A stretch of 64,000 nucleotides of DNA, taken from Halospina sp040196175 (lineage in GTDB: Bacteria; Pseudomonadota; Gammaproteobacteria; Pseudomonadales; Oleiphilaceae). Where the stretch lies: contig NZ_JBEFNF010000008.1 of the NCBI RefSeq assembly GCF_040196175.1, forward strand, positions 62,001-126,000. Direction: 5' to 3'. Positions 32,350-43,994 of this stretch are shown one piece after another. The notes under the pieces were generated by a model that was not told the DNA's origin, did not search any database, and worked only from the letters and a program-made list of their open reading frames with translations. The position numbers were made by a program, and so were the translations under genes. How positions within the stretch are numbered: the first letter of the stretch is position 1; each line of letters starts with the position of its first letter.

Positions 32350-34428
32350 TCACACATCACCGTATTGGATACGCTCACCCAGCCACCGCTGGACCAGAGC
32401 GTCAACCCGTTCCGGATCGCTCATCAGCGCCGGTCCGATCCGGCGCACCTCCTCGAGCCAGCCAGTGTCTTTTTGCCAGTCTGCCAGACGGAAGCCCATG
32501 AGCCCGGTCTGACGGGTGCCCAGTACCTCGCCGGGGCCTCTTATCTCCAGGTCACGCTGGGCGATAGCGAAGCCGTCCTGGGTCTCACGCAATGCCTGGA
32601 GGCGGGATTTAGCCGTCTCCGATAGAGGCGGATGGTACAGTAAAACACAGTAGCTGGCGCGTTCACCCCGGCCAACGCGGCCGCGCAGCTGGTGCAGCTG
32701 AGCCAGACCCAGCCGTTCCGGGTTCTCGATGATGATCAGCGTGGCCTCGGGCACATCCACGCCCACCTCAATCACGGTGGTCGCCACCAGAAGGTCGATG
32801 CGCCCCTCCTTGAAGGCGTCCATGACATCGGCCTTCTCCGCTGCCTTCATGCGCCCGTGCACCAGCCCGACGTTGAGCTCAGAAAGTTCCGTCTGGAGCT
32901 GCGCCGCGGTATCTTCCGCAGCCTGGCACTGCAGAGCCTCGGATTCCTCAATAAGGGTGCAGACCCAGTAGGCCTGGCGGCCCTCGGCACAGGCGCTGCG
33001 CACCCGTTCCACCACGTCACCCCGGCGTGAATCTGGCAGGGCAATGGTCTCAATAGGCTGGCGCCCCGGCGGCAGCTCGTCGATCACCGAGGTATCCAGA
33101 TCCGCGTAGGCACTCATCGCCAGGGTGCGCGGAATGGGCGTGGCGGTCATGATCAGTTGGTGCGGTACGGTTTCGGTGTTGGCGCCCTTTTCCCGCAGCG
33201 CCAGCCGCTGATGCACGCCGAAGCGGTGCTGTTCATCGATGATCGCCAATGCCAGACGCTGGAAGACCACCTCTTGCTGGAACAGCGCATGGGTGCCGAT
33301 CACCAGCGGGCATTCGCCGCTGGCAAGCTGCGCCAGCGTTGCCTGTTTGTGTTTGGACCGGCTTTTACCCGAGAGCCAGCCGGGCTCGATGCCCAAAGGC
33401 GCCAACCATTCATGAAAGCTCAGGTAGTGCTGCTCGGCCAGGATTTCCGTGGGCGCCATCAGCGCCACCTGGGCACCGGCCTCAATGGCCTGAAGGGCCG
33501 CTACGGCCGCCACCACCGTCTTGCCCGATCCCACGTCGCCCTGAATCATCCGCAGCATGGGCGCTGGGCGGGCCAGGTCCTGACTGACCTCCTCGCTCAC
33601 CCGTCGTTGGGCACCTGTGAGCGCAAACGCCAGGCTTTCCAGAAAACCGGTGACCAGGCGACCATCACCGGTATTAAGGGCCAATGCCTGCCATGACTGG
33701 ACCTGCGCCCGCAGTTTCAGAAGGCTTAGATGGTGAGCCAGCAGTTCCTCCATCACCAGACGGTCCCGCGCCGGATGGCGCTGTTCCATCAGAGCACTGA
33801 GGTCCGCACTCGCTGGTGGCTGGTGCAGCATCCTCAAGGCCTGGTTGATCTCCGGCAGCTCATACTCCCCGAGTACCGAATCCGGCAGCCATTCGCGCAC
33901 CGGATGACGGTCAAGCATGGCCACTGCCTGCTCGCACAGACGGCGCAGGCGCGGCTGTTGAATGCCCTCGGTGAGCGGGTAGACCGGCGTAAGGGTGGCG
34001 TCGTCACCGGTGGCCAGGGGGCCGGGATTGGTCTGGTATTCCGGGTGGTAGATCTCGAGCCCGGCGCGCCCGGGCCGGATCTCACCGTAACAGCGCACCC
34101 GGGTGCCCGGGGCGAACTGGCGCTGCTGCACGGCGCTGAAATGGAAGAACCGCAATGCCACAAAACCGCTGCTGTCGCGCAGGGTCACCTGCAGGCTGCG
34201 GCGCCGGCCCTGGACCACATCGGCGCTCACCACCTCGCCTTCCACCACGCCAGCATCCCCCACTCGCAGCTGGCCCATGGGCAGGATACGGGTGCGGTCC
34301 TCATAGCGCAGCGGCAGGTGGAAGAGCAGGTCCTGAAGACAGGTAATCCCCAGACGTTCAAGGGTGGCCGCCAGCTTGCTGCCAACGCCCTTGAGCACGG
34401 TCACATCCACTGTGGCCGGATCAGTCAT
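32350..34428 (-). CDS. recG: ATP-dependent DNA helicase RecG
   Basis: 692 residues, normal length. It rewinds and remodels stalled forks and Holliday junctions. N-terminal wedge domain (OB fold, PLRYEDRTRILPMGQLRVGD), then superfamily 2 helicase motifs: GDVGSGKTVVAAVAALQAIE (I), IDEQHRFGV (DEQH box), MTATPIPRTLAMSAYADLDT, QLRGRVGRGERASYCVLL and the C-terminal GPGEVLGTRQTG. Starts one base after the oxyR stop, matching the oxyR-recG operon seen in Pseudomonas. Confidence 0.95.
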   Translation of the reverse strand: MTDPATVDVTVLKGVGSKLAATLERLGITCLQDLLFHLPLRYEDRTRILPMGQLRVGDAGVVEGEVVSADVVQGRRRSLQVTLRDSSGFVALRFFHFSAVQQRQFAPGTRVRCYGEIRPGRAGLEIYHPEYQTNPGPLATGDDATLTPVYPLTEGIQQPRLRRLCEQAVAMLDRHPVREWLPDSVLGEYELPEINQALRMLHQPPASADLSALMEQRHPARDRLVMEELLAHHLSLLKLRAQVQSWQALALNTGDGRLVTGFLESLAFALTGAQRRVSEEVSQDLARPAPMLRMIQGDVGSGKTVVAAVAALQAIEAGAQVALMAPTEILAEQHYLSFHEWLAPLGIEPGWLSGKSRSKHKQATLAQLASGECPLVIGTHALFQQEVVFQRLALAIIDEQHRFGVHQRLALREKGANTETVPHQLIMTATPIPRTLAMSAYADLDTSVIDELPPGRQPIETIALPDSRRGDVVERVRSACAEGRQAYWVCTLIEESEALQCQAAEDTAAQLQTELSELNVGLVHGRMKAAEKADVMDAFKEGRIDLLVATTVIEVGVDVPEATLIIIENPERLGLAQLHQLRGRVGRGERASYCVLLYHPPLSETAKSRLQALRETQDGFAIAQRDLEIRGPGEVLGTRQTGLMGFRLADWQKDTGWLEEVRRIGPALMSDPERVDALVQRWLGERIQYGDV

Positions 34429-34429
34429 G

Positions 34430-35395
34430 TCAGCCCCGCGTGGGCGCGCGCAGGCTCAGCCCGCAGGCCGCCTGGGTGGCGGTGCTGTCGCGGCACTGGG
34501 CAACCGCGTGGGCCAAGGCATCGATGGCCTTGGGCCGCGGGAAGGTTACCCGCCAGGCCAATGCCACCGTCCGCGAAGGCACCGGGTCCACGAAGGGGCG
34601 TACCGCGAGCAGATCCGGCTGATAGTTCATGGCGGTGGCGGCGGACAGCGGCAACACGGTTATCCCCAGCCCAGAGGCAACCATATGGCGGATGGTTTCC
34701 AGTGAACTGCCTTCGGTAACCACCCCGCCAGCGGTCTCGCGGCGCTGGTTGATGGTGTCGATCAGCTCCGGCACAGATTCCAGGACCTGGTCGCGGAAGC
34801 AGTGACCAGGGCCAAGCAGCAGCAGGGGCTGATCCGCCAACTGAGTGCTGTCGATGCGCTCCAATTCCGCAAGCGGGTGATCCGCGGGCATCAGCACAAC
34901 GAATGGTTCATCGTAGAGCGGCAGCGTTACTACCTCCGGTTCCTCAAACGGCAGCGCTACAATAATGGCATCAAGTTCGGAATGACGAAGCTTGCGGCGC
35001 AGGTCCCCGGTATAGCCTTCTTCAATGAACAGCGACATATCCGGCGCGGTCTCCCGCAGGCTGGGCATCAGCTGGGGAAACAGATAAGGCCCAATGGTGT
35101 AGATGGCACCCACCTTAAGCGGCGAACTGAGCTGGTTTTTGCCATCCTCCGCCAGATCATGGATGACACCGGCCTGGTCGAGAACCTTCTGGGCCTGCTC
35201 CACAATACGCTGACCGATCCCGGTGACCTGGATACTATTCTTGCTGCGCTCAAAAAGCGCAATGCCCAGTTCATCCTCGAGTTTTCTCACGGCCACACTG
35301 AGTGTAGGCTGGCTTACATGGCAGCGCTCCGCTGCGTGGCCGAAGTGCTTCTCCCGAGCGAGGGTGACGATGTAGCGAAGTTCCGTAAGGGTCAT
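34430..35395 (-). CDS. oxyR: OxyR-like LysR regulator with Val at position 208
   Basis: 321-residue peroxide-sensing LysR regulator. N-terminal helix-turn-helix (FGHAAERCHVSQPTLSVAVR, about 18-37); the sensor domain has the signature LLLGPGHCFRDQVLESVPEL and SLETIRHMVASGLGITVLPL. Numbering matches E. coli OxyR: peroxidatic Cys is C199, but position 208, normally the resolving Cys, is Val. Two more Cys lie near the C-terminus (AVAQCRDSTATQAACGLSL). A C199-C208 disulfide is therefore impossible; it may signal by sulfenate or other thiol modification, or form a mixed disulfide. Operon with recG. Confidence 0.9.
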   Translation of the reverse strand: MTLTELRYIVTLAREKHFGHAAERCHVSQPTLSVAVRKLEDELGIALFERSKNSIQVTGIGQRIVEQAQKVLDQAGVIHDLAEDGKNQLSSPLKVGAIYTIGPYLFPQLMPSLRETAPDMSLFIEEGYTGDLRRKLRHSELDAIIVALPFEEPEVVTLPLYDEPFVVLMPADHPLAELERIDSTQLADQPLLLLGPGHCFRDQVLESVPELIDTINQRRETAGGVVTEGSSLETIRHMVASGLGITVLPLSAATAMNYQPDLLAVRPFVDPVPSRTVALAWRVTFPRPKAIDALAHAVAQCRDSTATQAACGLSLRAPTRG

Positions 35396-35463
35396 GGCCG
35401 CTCCCGGGCCGGTAATGATTAAATTTTTCTATTGCAGCATAAGAAATGAGCGGAGACAGCGCA

Positions 35464-36321
35464 ATGCACGATGCACGAATCCTGATGGCCGGCTGCGGCA
35501 GGCTTGGTCAGCGGATCGGGAGTGCCCTTTCCGAACACCACCATGTATTCGGGCTGCGGCGCCAGGCAAACCGGGTTCCTCTGCCGCTGACGCCCGTCCA
35601 GGCGGATCTTATTGACCCGGCAACGCTGGCGGCCCAGGTTCCCGAAGTGGCTGTTGCCATCATCTGCCTGACACCGGACCAGTACGATGAGGCGGGCTAC
35701 CACCGCACCTTCCTGCAGGGGACCAGTAACCTGATGGCGGTGTTTGAAGCCGCAGCCCGGCCCCCGCAGCGGGTGTTTTTCATTTCCTCCACGGCGGTCT
35801 ATGGCCAGCACAACGATGAATGGGTGGATGAGACCAGCCCCACGGATCCACCTCGCTACAACGGCACCGCCCTGCTTGAGGCCGAGCAGCGGCTGCATGA
35901 CAGCCCGATTCCGGGCACGGTGGTGCGGTTCTCGGGCATCTATGGCAACGACCGCGATGGCATGCTGTCCAAGATGCGCGACGGCAGCATCGCCCCCGAT
36001 CCGGACAGCGGCTACACCAATCGCATCCATGAGGACGACGCCGTGGGCGCGCTCTGCCACCTGGTGGAGAGGGAACTGAACGGCAGCGAGCTGGCGGCGT
36101 GCTATCTGGCCAGCGACTGCGAACCCGCCCGCCTGGGTGATGTGGTTGCCTGGGTCCGGCAAACCATGAGCTGTGAGCCGGTCCGGCCCGATGCCCGCCG
36201 TGACAGCCGCGTGGGCTCGAAACGCGTGGATAGTGGGCGGTTGCAGGCTTGCGGTTATCAGTTTCTGTTCCCGACCTTCCGCGAAGGCTATGACAGCATG
36301 ACCCGTCATCCTGTGCCATAG
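35464..36321 (+). CDS. NAD(P)-binding SDR protein (YeeZ-like)
   Basis: 285 residues. It starts with a Rossmann fold (ILMAGCGRLGQRIGSALSEH) and has VFFISSTAVYGQHNDEWVDE, where the usual YxxxK active pair is replaced (YNGTALLEAE), so catalytic activity is uncertain. VVRFSGIYGNDRDGM and a C-terminal YQFLFPTFREGY are typical of the YeeZ/SDR-a group. Start set at 35464 with GGAG eight bases before it. Divergent from oxyR; the CrbS gene follows 30 bp downstream. Confidence 0.8.
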   Translation: MHDARILMAGCGRLGQRIGSALSEHHHVFGLRRQANRVPLPLTPVQADLIDPATLAAQVPEVAVAIICLTPDQYDEAGYHRTFLQGTSNLMAVFEAAARPPQRVFFISSTAVYGQHNDEWVDETSPTDPPRYNGTALLEAEQRLHDSPIPGTVVRFSGIYGNDRDGMLSKMRDGSIAPDPDSGYTNRIHEDDAVGALCHLVERELNGSELAACYLASDCEPARLGDVVAWVRQTMSCEPVRPDARRDSRVGSKRVDSGRLQACGYQFLFPTFREGYDSMTRHPVP

Positions 36322-36351
36322 TAATGGGCCGTTCACTGACTGCGGGAGACC

Positions 36352-39300
36352 ATGGCGAGTAATGAACTGATCCTGTTCGGGAGCCTGTACGCGCTGACCC
36401 TTGTGGTTCTCGCGTGGCTGGCGGAGCGTGCCGGCGGCTGGCCCAAGCGCATGCGGGGCCTGCTCTACGGCATGTCGCTGGGCGTCTACTGCAGTTCCTG
36501 GACCTTTCTGGGCGCCGTCGGCAATGCCGCGGACAGCGGCTGGACCTTCCTGCCGATCTACCTCGGTCCCATCCTGATGTTCGTCTTTGCCTGGCCCTTC
36601 ATCCGGCGCCTGCTGCAGGCTGGCAGCCGCAACCGGGTCACCTCCATCGCGGACTTCATCGGCTCGCGCTTTGGCAAAGACCAGAAGCTGGCCGCGCTGG
36701 TCACCGTCGTCGCCCTGATCGGCACCTTACCCTACATTGCTCTGCAGCTGCGCGGCATTGCCCTGGCCTGGAGCTCCGCGAACATCACAGACTGGCAGAT
36801 GCCCTTTTCCCTGGGTAATAACGTGAGCTTCTTTGCCGCGCTCTTTCTGGCCTGGTTCGCCATCACCTTCGGCACCCGCATCATCGATGGCGCCAACCGC
36901 CACCGCGGCCTGCTGGCGGTGGTGGCGGCCGAGTCCGCGGTCAAGCTGCTCGCCTTTCTGCTGCTGGGAGGCTTCGCCATCTGGCTGCTGGCCGGCGAGA
37001 CGGACATGCGCCCACTGGGCGAGGGCTCGTCATTCTCCTTCTCGACTTTCGGTGATACGGGCTTCTACACCCAGCTGCTGGTGAGCGCTCTGGCCATTGT
37101 CTGTCTGCCCCGCCAGTTTCACGTGCTGGTGGTGGAATACCATGACCAGGCCTCAGCCCGCTGCGCCCGCTGGATGTTCCCGCTCTATCTGGCACTGTTC
37201 GCCGTCATGGTGCTGCCACTGGTGGAGGTCGGCCGCTACCATCTTGGCGATCTGGCGATTCCCGGCGACAGCTATGTGCTCGCACTGCCGGCGTTCACCG
37301 GTCACTCCTGGCTGACCGCCGTGGCTTTTGTGGGCGCCATGTCCGCCGCCACCGCCATGGTGCTGGTCGCGACCATTGCCCTGTCCCTGATGATCTCCAA
37401 CGAACTCTTCATGCCGTTGTACCTGCGCGTGCGCGAGCGCCTGAACCGCCCACGCAATGACCTGGGCGCAGTGCTGCGCCAGGTGCGCCAGGCATCGATC
37501 CTGGGCATTCTCTTTCTGGGCTGGATCCTGGAGCAGGGGGCACGTTTCACCGAGGGGCTCTCGTATATGGGGCTGCTCGCGTTCACTTCCTGTGCCCAGC
37601 TCATGCCGGCGCTGGTGGCCGGGCTCTACTGGCGCCGCGCCCATCGCAATGGGGTGCTTGTGGGGCTGCTCACCGGCACGCTGGCCTGGCTCTATACCCT
37701 GCTGCTGCCGGTGCTGATCCAGTCCAGTAATGGCTGGCTCACCCAGGGGCCATTCGGGCTTGGCTGGCTGCAACCGGAAAGCCTGTTCGGGCTCGGCGCT
37801 GTCCTTGATCCGCTGACCCACGGTGTGGTCTGGAGCCTGGGCCTTAATATCACGGTCATGAGTCTGGTGTCACAGGTTTCCAAGGCCACCCCCCTGGATG
37901 AGCGCCAGGCACTGGCGTTCATGGACCCGATGCCCGGGCACGGACTCAGCGATGAAGACCTTTCCGCCACCGAGATCACTCTCCATCAGCTGCACAGCCT
38001 GATCCGGCCGGTGCTCGGCCAGGAAGAAGCCGAACGGCTCTGGGCAGAGCTGGAGCAGAGCCAGGAACAGCGCCTTTTGCCCTTCGACCGGGCGACCCGC
38101 TACACGGTACGCATGACGGAGTCCAAGCTGGGGTCAGTCATTGGTGCTGCCTCCGCCCACCGCGCCATCCGCCTGCTGGAACGCCAGACACCACTGCAGA
38201 TGGAGGACATTGCCGACCTCATGGGCGGGACCTCGGAGCAGCTGCAGTTCTCACGCCACCTGCTGCAGACGACACTGGAAAACATCCCCCAGGGCATCAG
38301 TGTGGTGGATCGCAATCTGGAGCTGGTGGCCTGGAACAGCCAGTACGAGAAACTGTTCAACTACCCGCCGCGGCTGCTCTACGTAGGCTGCCCTATTTCC
38401 CGCATCTATGAGTACAACGCTGCCCGCGGTCTGCTGTCGGACGTGCGCGACAACAACATCAATGCGGCCGTGGAGCGGCGCCTTGAAATGCTGCGTTCCG
38501 GGCGCCCCTATCGGCTGGAACGCCATATGCCGGATGGCAGTGTCATCGAGATCCGCGGCAAGCCCATCCCTTCCGGGGGCTATGTAACCGCCTATAACGA
38601 TGTCTCCGAGTATCACCGGGTGATGACCGAGCTGGAAGAAGCCCGCCATACTCTGGAGGAACGCGTGGCCGAGCGCACGCGGGAACTGTCCGCCGCCAAC
38701 GAGTCCCTTCAGAGCGAGAATGAACTCAGGGCCCGCATTGAGCGCGAGTTGCATCAGGTACACGCGAGTAAGAGCCGTTTCCTCGCCGGTGCCAGCCATG
38801 ACCTTTTGCAGCCGATCAACGCCGCGCGGCTGCTGTCTTCCACCCTGCTGCGCCGCCAGGGGGAGGAGGCGGCGCCGGAGCTGCGCCACATTGATTCGGC
38901 GCTGGCCTCGGCCGAGACGCTCATCAGCCACCTGCGTGAGATCTCCAGGCTGGATTCTGGACGGCTGGAGCCGGAGGTGCGCAATGTCGAACTGAATCCG
39001 ATTCTGGAAGAACTGACCAACGAGTTCCGCATGACCGCCGAGCGTAAGGGCATCCAGCTCGACTATGTGCCCTGCTCACTCTGGATCCGAACCGATCCAC
39101 ACCTGCTGCGCCGCGTGATCCAGAACTTTCTGAGCAATGCCATCAACTACACCCGGGAAGGGCGCGTGGTGCTGGGCTGCCGCCAGAGCCAGAAGTCGGT
39201 GAGCATCCAGGTCTGGGACACTGGCCCCGGCATCGCCGAAGAGGACCAGCAACGCATCTTTGACGAGTTTGAGCGCCTGCACACGGACGCCACCCGGGAA

Positions 39301-39849
39301 GTCCAGGGGCTGGGGCTGGGTCTGCCGATCGCCATGCGCATCGCCCGGTTGCTGGAGCACCCCATCGACTGCCGCTCGATTCAGGGCCAGGGCTCCATGT
39401 TTGCGCTGACGGCACCACGGGGTACTCCCGAACAGACCCGCCGCGATCAGCCCCAGACCGAGGACCCGCAGCTGAGTGGCCTGCAGGTGGTCTGTATTGA
39501 TAACGAACCCCACCTGCTCGCTGGGTTACAGGCCCTTCTGACCCAGTTCGGCTGCCGGGTCACCACGGCTAAGTCCCTCGGGGAAGCCATGCAGAAACAG
39601 CCGGCGACAGCTCCGGACCTTGTGGTTGCTGACTATCATCTGGATCAGGAAACAGGGGTGGCGGTGGCCCAGGCGCTGACACTCAACTGGGCGGTAACGG
39701 TGCCGGTTCTGATCATCAGCGCCGACGACAGCGACCCTATCCGCAATGGTGTGCGTGAGGCGGGCTACCGCTTTCTGGCCAAGCCGGTGGATGCGGCCTC
39801 GCTGCGGTTGACGCTGCGGCGCCTGTTACGCCGACGCCCGACGCGCTGA
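36352..39849 (+). CDS. crbS: Hybrid sensor kinase with sodium-solute-symporter domain (CrbS-like)
   Basis: 1165 residues. Domains in order: SSS-type symporter (about 1-500, 13 helices; ITFGTRIIDGANRHRGLLAV), STAC linker, PAS (about 635-755, SVVDRNLELVAWNSQYEKLF), coiled coil, HisKA with phospho-acceptor H816 (LAGASHDLLQPINAARLL), HATPase (NFLSNAINYTREG, DTGPGIAEEDQQRIFDEFER, LGLGLPIAMRIARLL) and a C-terminal receiver with D1094 (VVADYHLDQETG). This is CrbS/MxtR, which with CrbR controls acetyl-CoA synthetase and the acetate switch. The regulator gene and acs follow within 6 kb. The symporter part probably senses or moves a metabolite; the ligand is not settled. Confidence 0.88.
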   Translation: MASNELILFGSLYALTLVVLAWLAERAGGWPKRMRGLLYGMSLGVYCSSWTFLGAVGNAADSGWTFLPIYLGPILMFVFAWPFIRRLLQAGSRNRVTSIADFIGSRFGKDQKLAALVTVVALIGTLPYIALQLRGIALAWSSANITDWQMPFSLGNNVSFFAALFLAWFAITFGTRIIDGANRHRGLLAVVAAESAVKLLAFLLLGGFAIWLLAGETDMRPLGEGSSFSFSTFGDTGFYTQLLVSALAIVCLPRQFHVLVVEYHDQASARCARWMFPLYLALFAVMVLPLVEVGRYHLGDLAIPGDSYVLALPAFTGHSWLTAVAFVGAMSAATAMVLVATIALSLMISNELFMPLYLRVRERLNRPRNDLGAVLRQVRQASILGILFLGWILEQGARFTEGLSYMGLLAFTSCAQLMPALVAGLYWRRAHRNGVLVGLLTGTLAWLYTLLLPVLIQSSNGWLTQGPFGLGWLQPESLFGLGAVLDPLTHGVVWSLGLNITVMSLVSQVSKATPLDERQALAFMDPMPGHGLSDEDLSATEITLHQLHSLIRPVLGQEEAERLWAELEQSQEQRLLPFDRATRYTVRMTESKLGSVIGAASAHRAIRLLERQTPLQMEDIADLMGGTSEQLQFSRHLLQTTLENIPQGISVVDRNLELVAWNSQYEKLFNYPPRLLYVGCPISRIYEYNAARGLLSDVRDNNINAAVERRLEMLRSGRPYRLERHMPDGSVIEIRGKPIPSGGYVTAYNDVSEYHRVMTELEEARHTLEERVAERTRELSAANESLQSENELRARIERELHQVHASKSRFLAGASHDLLQPINAARLLSSTLLRRQGEEAAPELRHIDSALASAETLISHLREISRLDSGRLEPEVRNVELNPILEELTNEFRMTAERKGIQLDYVPCSLWIRTDPHLLRRVIQNFLSNAINYTREGRVVLGCRQSQKSVSIQVWDTGPGIAEEDQQRIFDEFERLHTDATREVQGLGLGLPIAMRIARLLEHPIDCRSIQGQGSMFALTAPRGTPEQTRRDQPQTEDPQLSGLQVVCIDNEPHLLAGLQALLTQFGCRVTTAKSLGEAMQKQPATAPDLVVADYHLDQETGVAVAQALTLNWAVTVPVLIISADDSDPIRNGVREAGYRFLAKPVDAASLRLTLRRLLRRRPTR

Positions 39850-39864
39850 CCCCGGCAAACAGGT

Positions 39865-41001
39865 TCAGTCAGAGCGCTTCTTCAGCCACTCGCTTATTTG
39901 CGGCCAGATGTGAGTGGGTGCGGCGCTGCCCGCAAGGATCCCCATGTGCCCCCCTGGCACCAGCGCCTGCTCAACCTCCCGGCTGGCGACCTGGTCCACG
40001 AGTGCGCGGCTGCATTCCGGGGTAACCAGCGGGTCGTTGTCGCCGTAGACCAGCATGATGTCCGAGGTGACATCCCTGAGCGTATGATCCGGGTCATGCA
40101 TAGGCAGGTTTCCATAGGCGGTGCAGTTGTCCACCCACAGGTACTGCACGGTGTCCTGTATAACGCTCCCGGGGTAGGCCACCATGTCATTCAAGAACGC
40201 GCCCTGAGTGGCGTTGCGGGTGATGTACTCTTCCGAGTGCAGGTTGCGCACCAGGTCCAGGTAGTTGCGCAGGCTGCTGATGGGCGAAGTGAGCTTAAAG
40301 GCGGTAGCGTTGGCCCAGCCGGGCGAGCGCCAGAAGCGGCGCTTGGTCTGGTGGACCCGGAATCCGAGGGTGTTCTCGAGGAAGCTCAGGGACTTCGATA
40401 TCAGCTGGTACTGCTTACCGATGCTTCCATTGGCGTGATAGTCACAGGGGCTGCCCACCAGAATCAGGTTGCGGATGCGTTGATCCGCGTCGATGGCCGC
40501 CGCGCAGTAACTGAAAAGGGCTCCAAAGCTCCAGCCGTAGAGCGAGACCTCACTGACACCGCTGTGATTCTCGACTTCGTCGACAAGCTTGGGCAGGTAG
40601 TCGGCGAAGTAGGTGGCGATGTCGAAATGGTTATGGTCCCAGCCGGGGGTGCCCCAGTCGATCAGGTAGAGTTCGAAGCCGCTGGCGCGCAGGTAGCGTA
40701 CGAGGCTGCGGTTGGGGAAGAGGTCGTAGATGGACATGTTCACGGCCAGCGGTGCAACCAGCACGAGCGGGACCTTGTGAGTGTCGCGCTGGACGGCCAT
40801 GGGGGTGTCGTCGTCGCCCACGGGGATATGGTTGTCGCGCAGCGGTGGGTAGTAGCGCACGCTGACAAGGTCGTCATTGAAGATGACGTCGTAGGGGGTC
40901 TGTTCTGCCTGGACCAGGGTTTCCGGGTTGAGGAAGCGCTGGCGGGCGTTGCGGGTGATTCTGGATAGGCTGGTCAGAGGTTCATTCAGGGTTTCGGGCA
41001 T
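39865..41001 (-). CDS. PhaC-like alpha/beta hydrolase with Ser nucleophile
   Basis: 378 residues, length near class III PHA synthase. Overall PhaC features: VPLVLVAPLAVNMSIYDLFP, LYLIDWGTPG, VYGDNDPLVTPE with the Asp, VPGGHMGI with the His. The nucleophile box is LYGWSFGALFS with S158 where PHA synthases have Cys (GxCxG). It would be a hydrolase or a Ser-type relative rather than a typical Cys synthase. Convergent with crbS and downstream of crbR on the same strand, so possibly part of carbon storage linked to acetate metabolism. A phasin-like gene lies at 56193. Confidence 0.8.
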   Translation of the reverse strand: MPETLNEPLTSLSRITRNARQRFLNPETLVQAEQTPYDVIFNDDLVSVRYYPPLRDNHIPVGDDDTPMAVQRDTHKVPLVLVAPLAVNMSIYDLFPNRSLVRYLRASGFELYLIDWGTPGWDHNHFDIATYFADYLPKLVDEVENHSGVSEVSLYGWSFGALFSYCAAAIDADQRIRNLILVGSPCDYHANGSIGKQYQLISKSLSFLENTLGFRVHQTKRRFWRSPGWANATAFKLTSPISSLRNYLDLVRNLHSEEYITRNATQGAFLNDMVAYPGSVIQDTVQYLWVDNCTAYGNLPMHDPDHTLRDVTSDIMLVYGDNDPLVTPECSRALVDQVASREVEQALVPGGHMGILAGSAAPTHIWPQISEWLKKRSD

Positions 41002-41083
41002 CCTCCATTACTCCCATATCACTGGACTTTTAGCATTCCCCGATCCCCTCAGGTTAGGTCACGGAAAACGTTGAGAAAGCATA

Positions 41084-41740
41084 TCACCCGTCTTCCTGGG
41101 AGACATCCGCAAGATCCAATTGGCCCAGCTTGAGGGCGGCCTGGGTTCGGGAGTGCACACCGAGTTTACGGAAGATTTCGGTAACGTGGGCCTTGACCGT
41201 GGCTTCGGTGACGTTGAGCTCATAGGCGATCTGCTTGTTCAGCAGGCCCTGGCTGATCATGGTGGCAACGCGGAACTGCTGCGGAGTGAGTTCCGATAGC
41301 GCTTCGGCGACGCCGGATTCTTCCTGGCTGACCCCTGGGACGGCCAGGTCGACGCTGTCCGGAAAACAGAAGTCACCCTGGGCAACGCCACGGATGGCGT
41401 CACCAATGGCTTCCATGCTGGCGCTTTTGGAGATAAAACCAACAGCACCGTGGTCGGCGGCTCGGCGAATGATGTCTTCACGTTCGTTGGCGGAGATCAT
41501 CAGCACCGGGGTATCTGGATAATGGGCAGTCAGGAACAGCAATGCGCTGAACCCGTGGGCGCCGGGCATATGCAGGTCAAGGAGTACCACTGCGGCCTCG
41601 GTGAGCCGGGTCATCACCGATTGCAGATCACCGAAGTCCGAGGCCTCTTCGAGGGTGGCGTCAGGCTCTTCCTGACGGATCACATCCTTCAGGGCCGAGC
41701 GGAACAGCGGATGGTCGTCGGCGACGATCAGGGTTGTCAT
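41084..41740 (-). CDS. crbR: LuxR/NarL-family response regulator (CrbR-like)
   Basis: 218 residues. Receiver domain with acidic pair at DDHPLF and phospho-acceptor D55 in VVLLDLHMPGAHGF; C-terminal LuxR helix-turn-helix (LTPQQFRVATMISQGLLNKQ, then ATVKAHVTEIFRKLGVHSRT). Cognate regulator of CrbS by position and type, and in known systems an activator of acs and the acetate symporter. A terminator lies between acs and this gene, so it is likely transcribed from its own promoter. The 82 bp after its stop lead to the PhaC-like gene. Confidence 0.88.
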   Translation of the reverse strand: MTTLIVADDHPLFRSALKDVIRQEEPDATLEEASDFGDLQSVMTRLTEAAVVLLDLHMPGAHGFSALLFLTAHYPDTPVLMISANEREDIIRRAADHGAVGFISKSASMEAIGDAIRGVAQGDFCFPDSVDLAVPGVSQEESGVAEALSELTPQQFRVATMISQGLLNKQIAYELNVTEATVKAHVTEIFRKLGVHSRTQAALKLGQLDLADVSQEDG

Positions 41741-41772
41741 GATTCAGGCGTCACGCTCGCTGACTTGAAAGC

Positions 41773-41807
41773 AAAAGTGGGGCAACGACCCATCGCCGAT
41801 GCCCCAC
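41773..41807 (-). terminator. Rho-independent terminator of acs
   Basis: Stem GTGGGGCA / TGCCCCAC with a 15-nt loop, followed on the minus strand by TTTT (41773-41776). It lies 61 bp after the acs stop and before crbR. Confidence 0.75.
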
Positions 41808-41867
41808 TGACCATAGTTGCTGTTGGGCGGCTGCGCAATTTTCCGGGGAAAACAGCGCAGTCCCGGT

Positions 41868-43835
<1,968 letters not shown>

Positions 43836-43929
43836 TACCTCCTCAATTGGGTTTTATTGGTCAATTCGGGGCCTTCGTGCGGGAAGGCTTCGTACCACCC
43901 AGTGTCGACAAGGGTGGCGCCACTGGGTA

Positions 43930-43945
43930 TTAGACCATGGTCTAA
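43930..43945. promoter_or_regulatory. 16-bp perfect palindrome, candidate CrbR operator 1
   Basis: TTAGACCATGGTCTAA is a perfect inverted repeat in the acs/symporter divergent region. A related site lies at 43995-44010. It is preceded by an ACCCAGTG/CACTGGGT inverted repeat (43898-43929 region), and GCCACTGGGT is repeated directly near 44023. Binding by CrbR is inferred from position. Confidence 0.55.
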
Positions 43946-43994
43946 CGGCGGTGAATCCTTTCATGACAGGCGCTTAACCAGCATCTCAGAGCGC

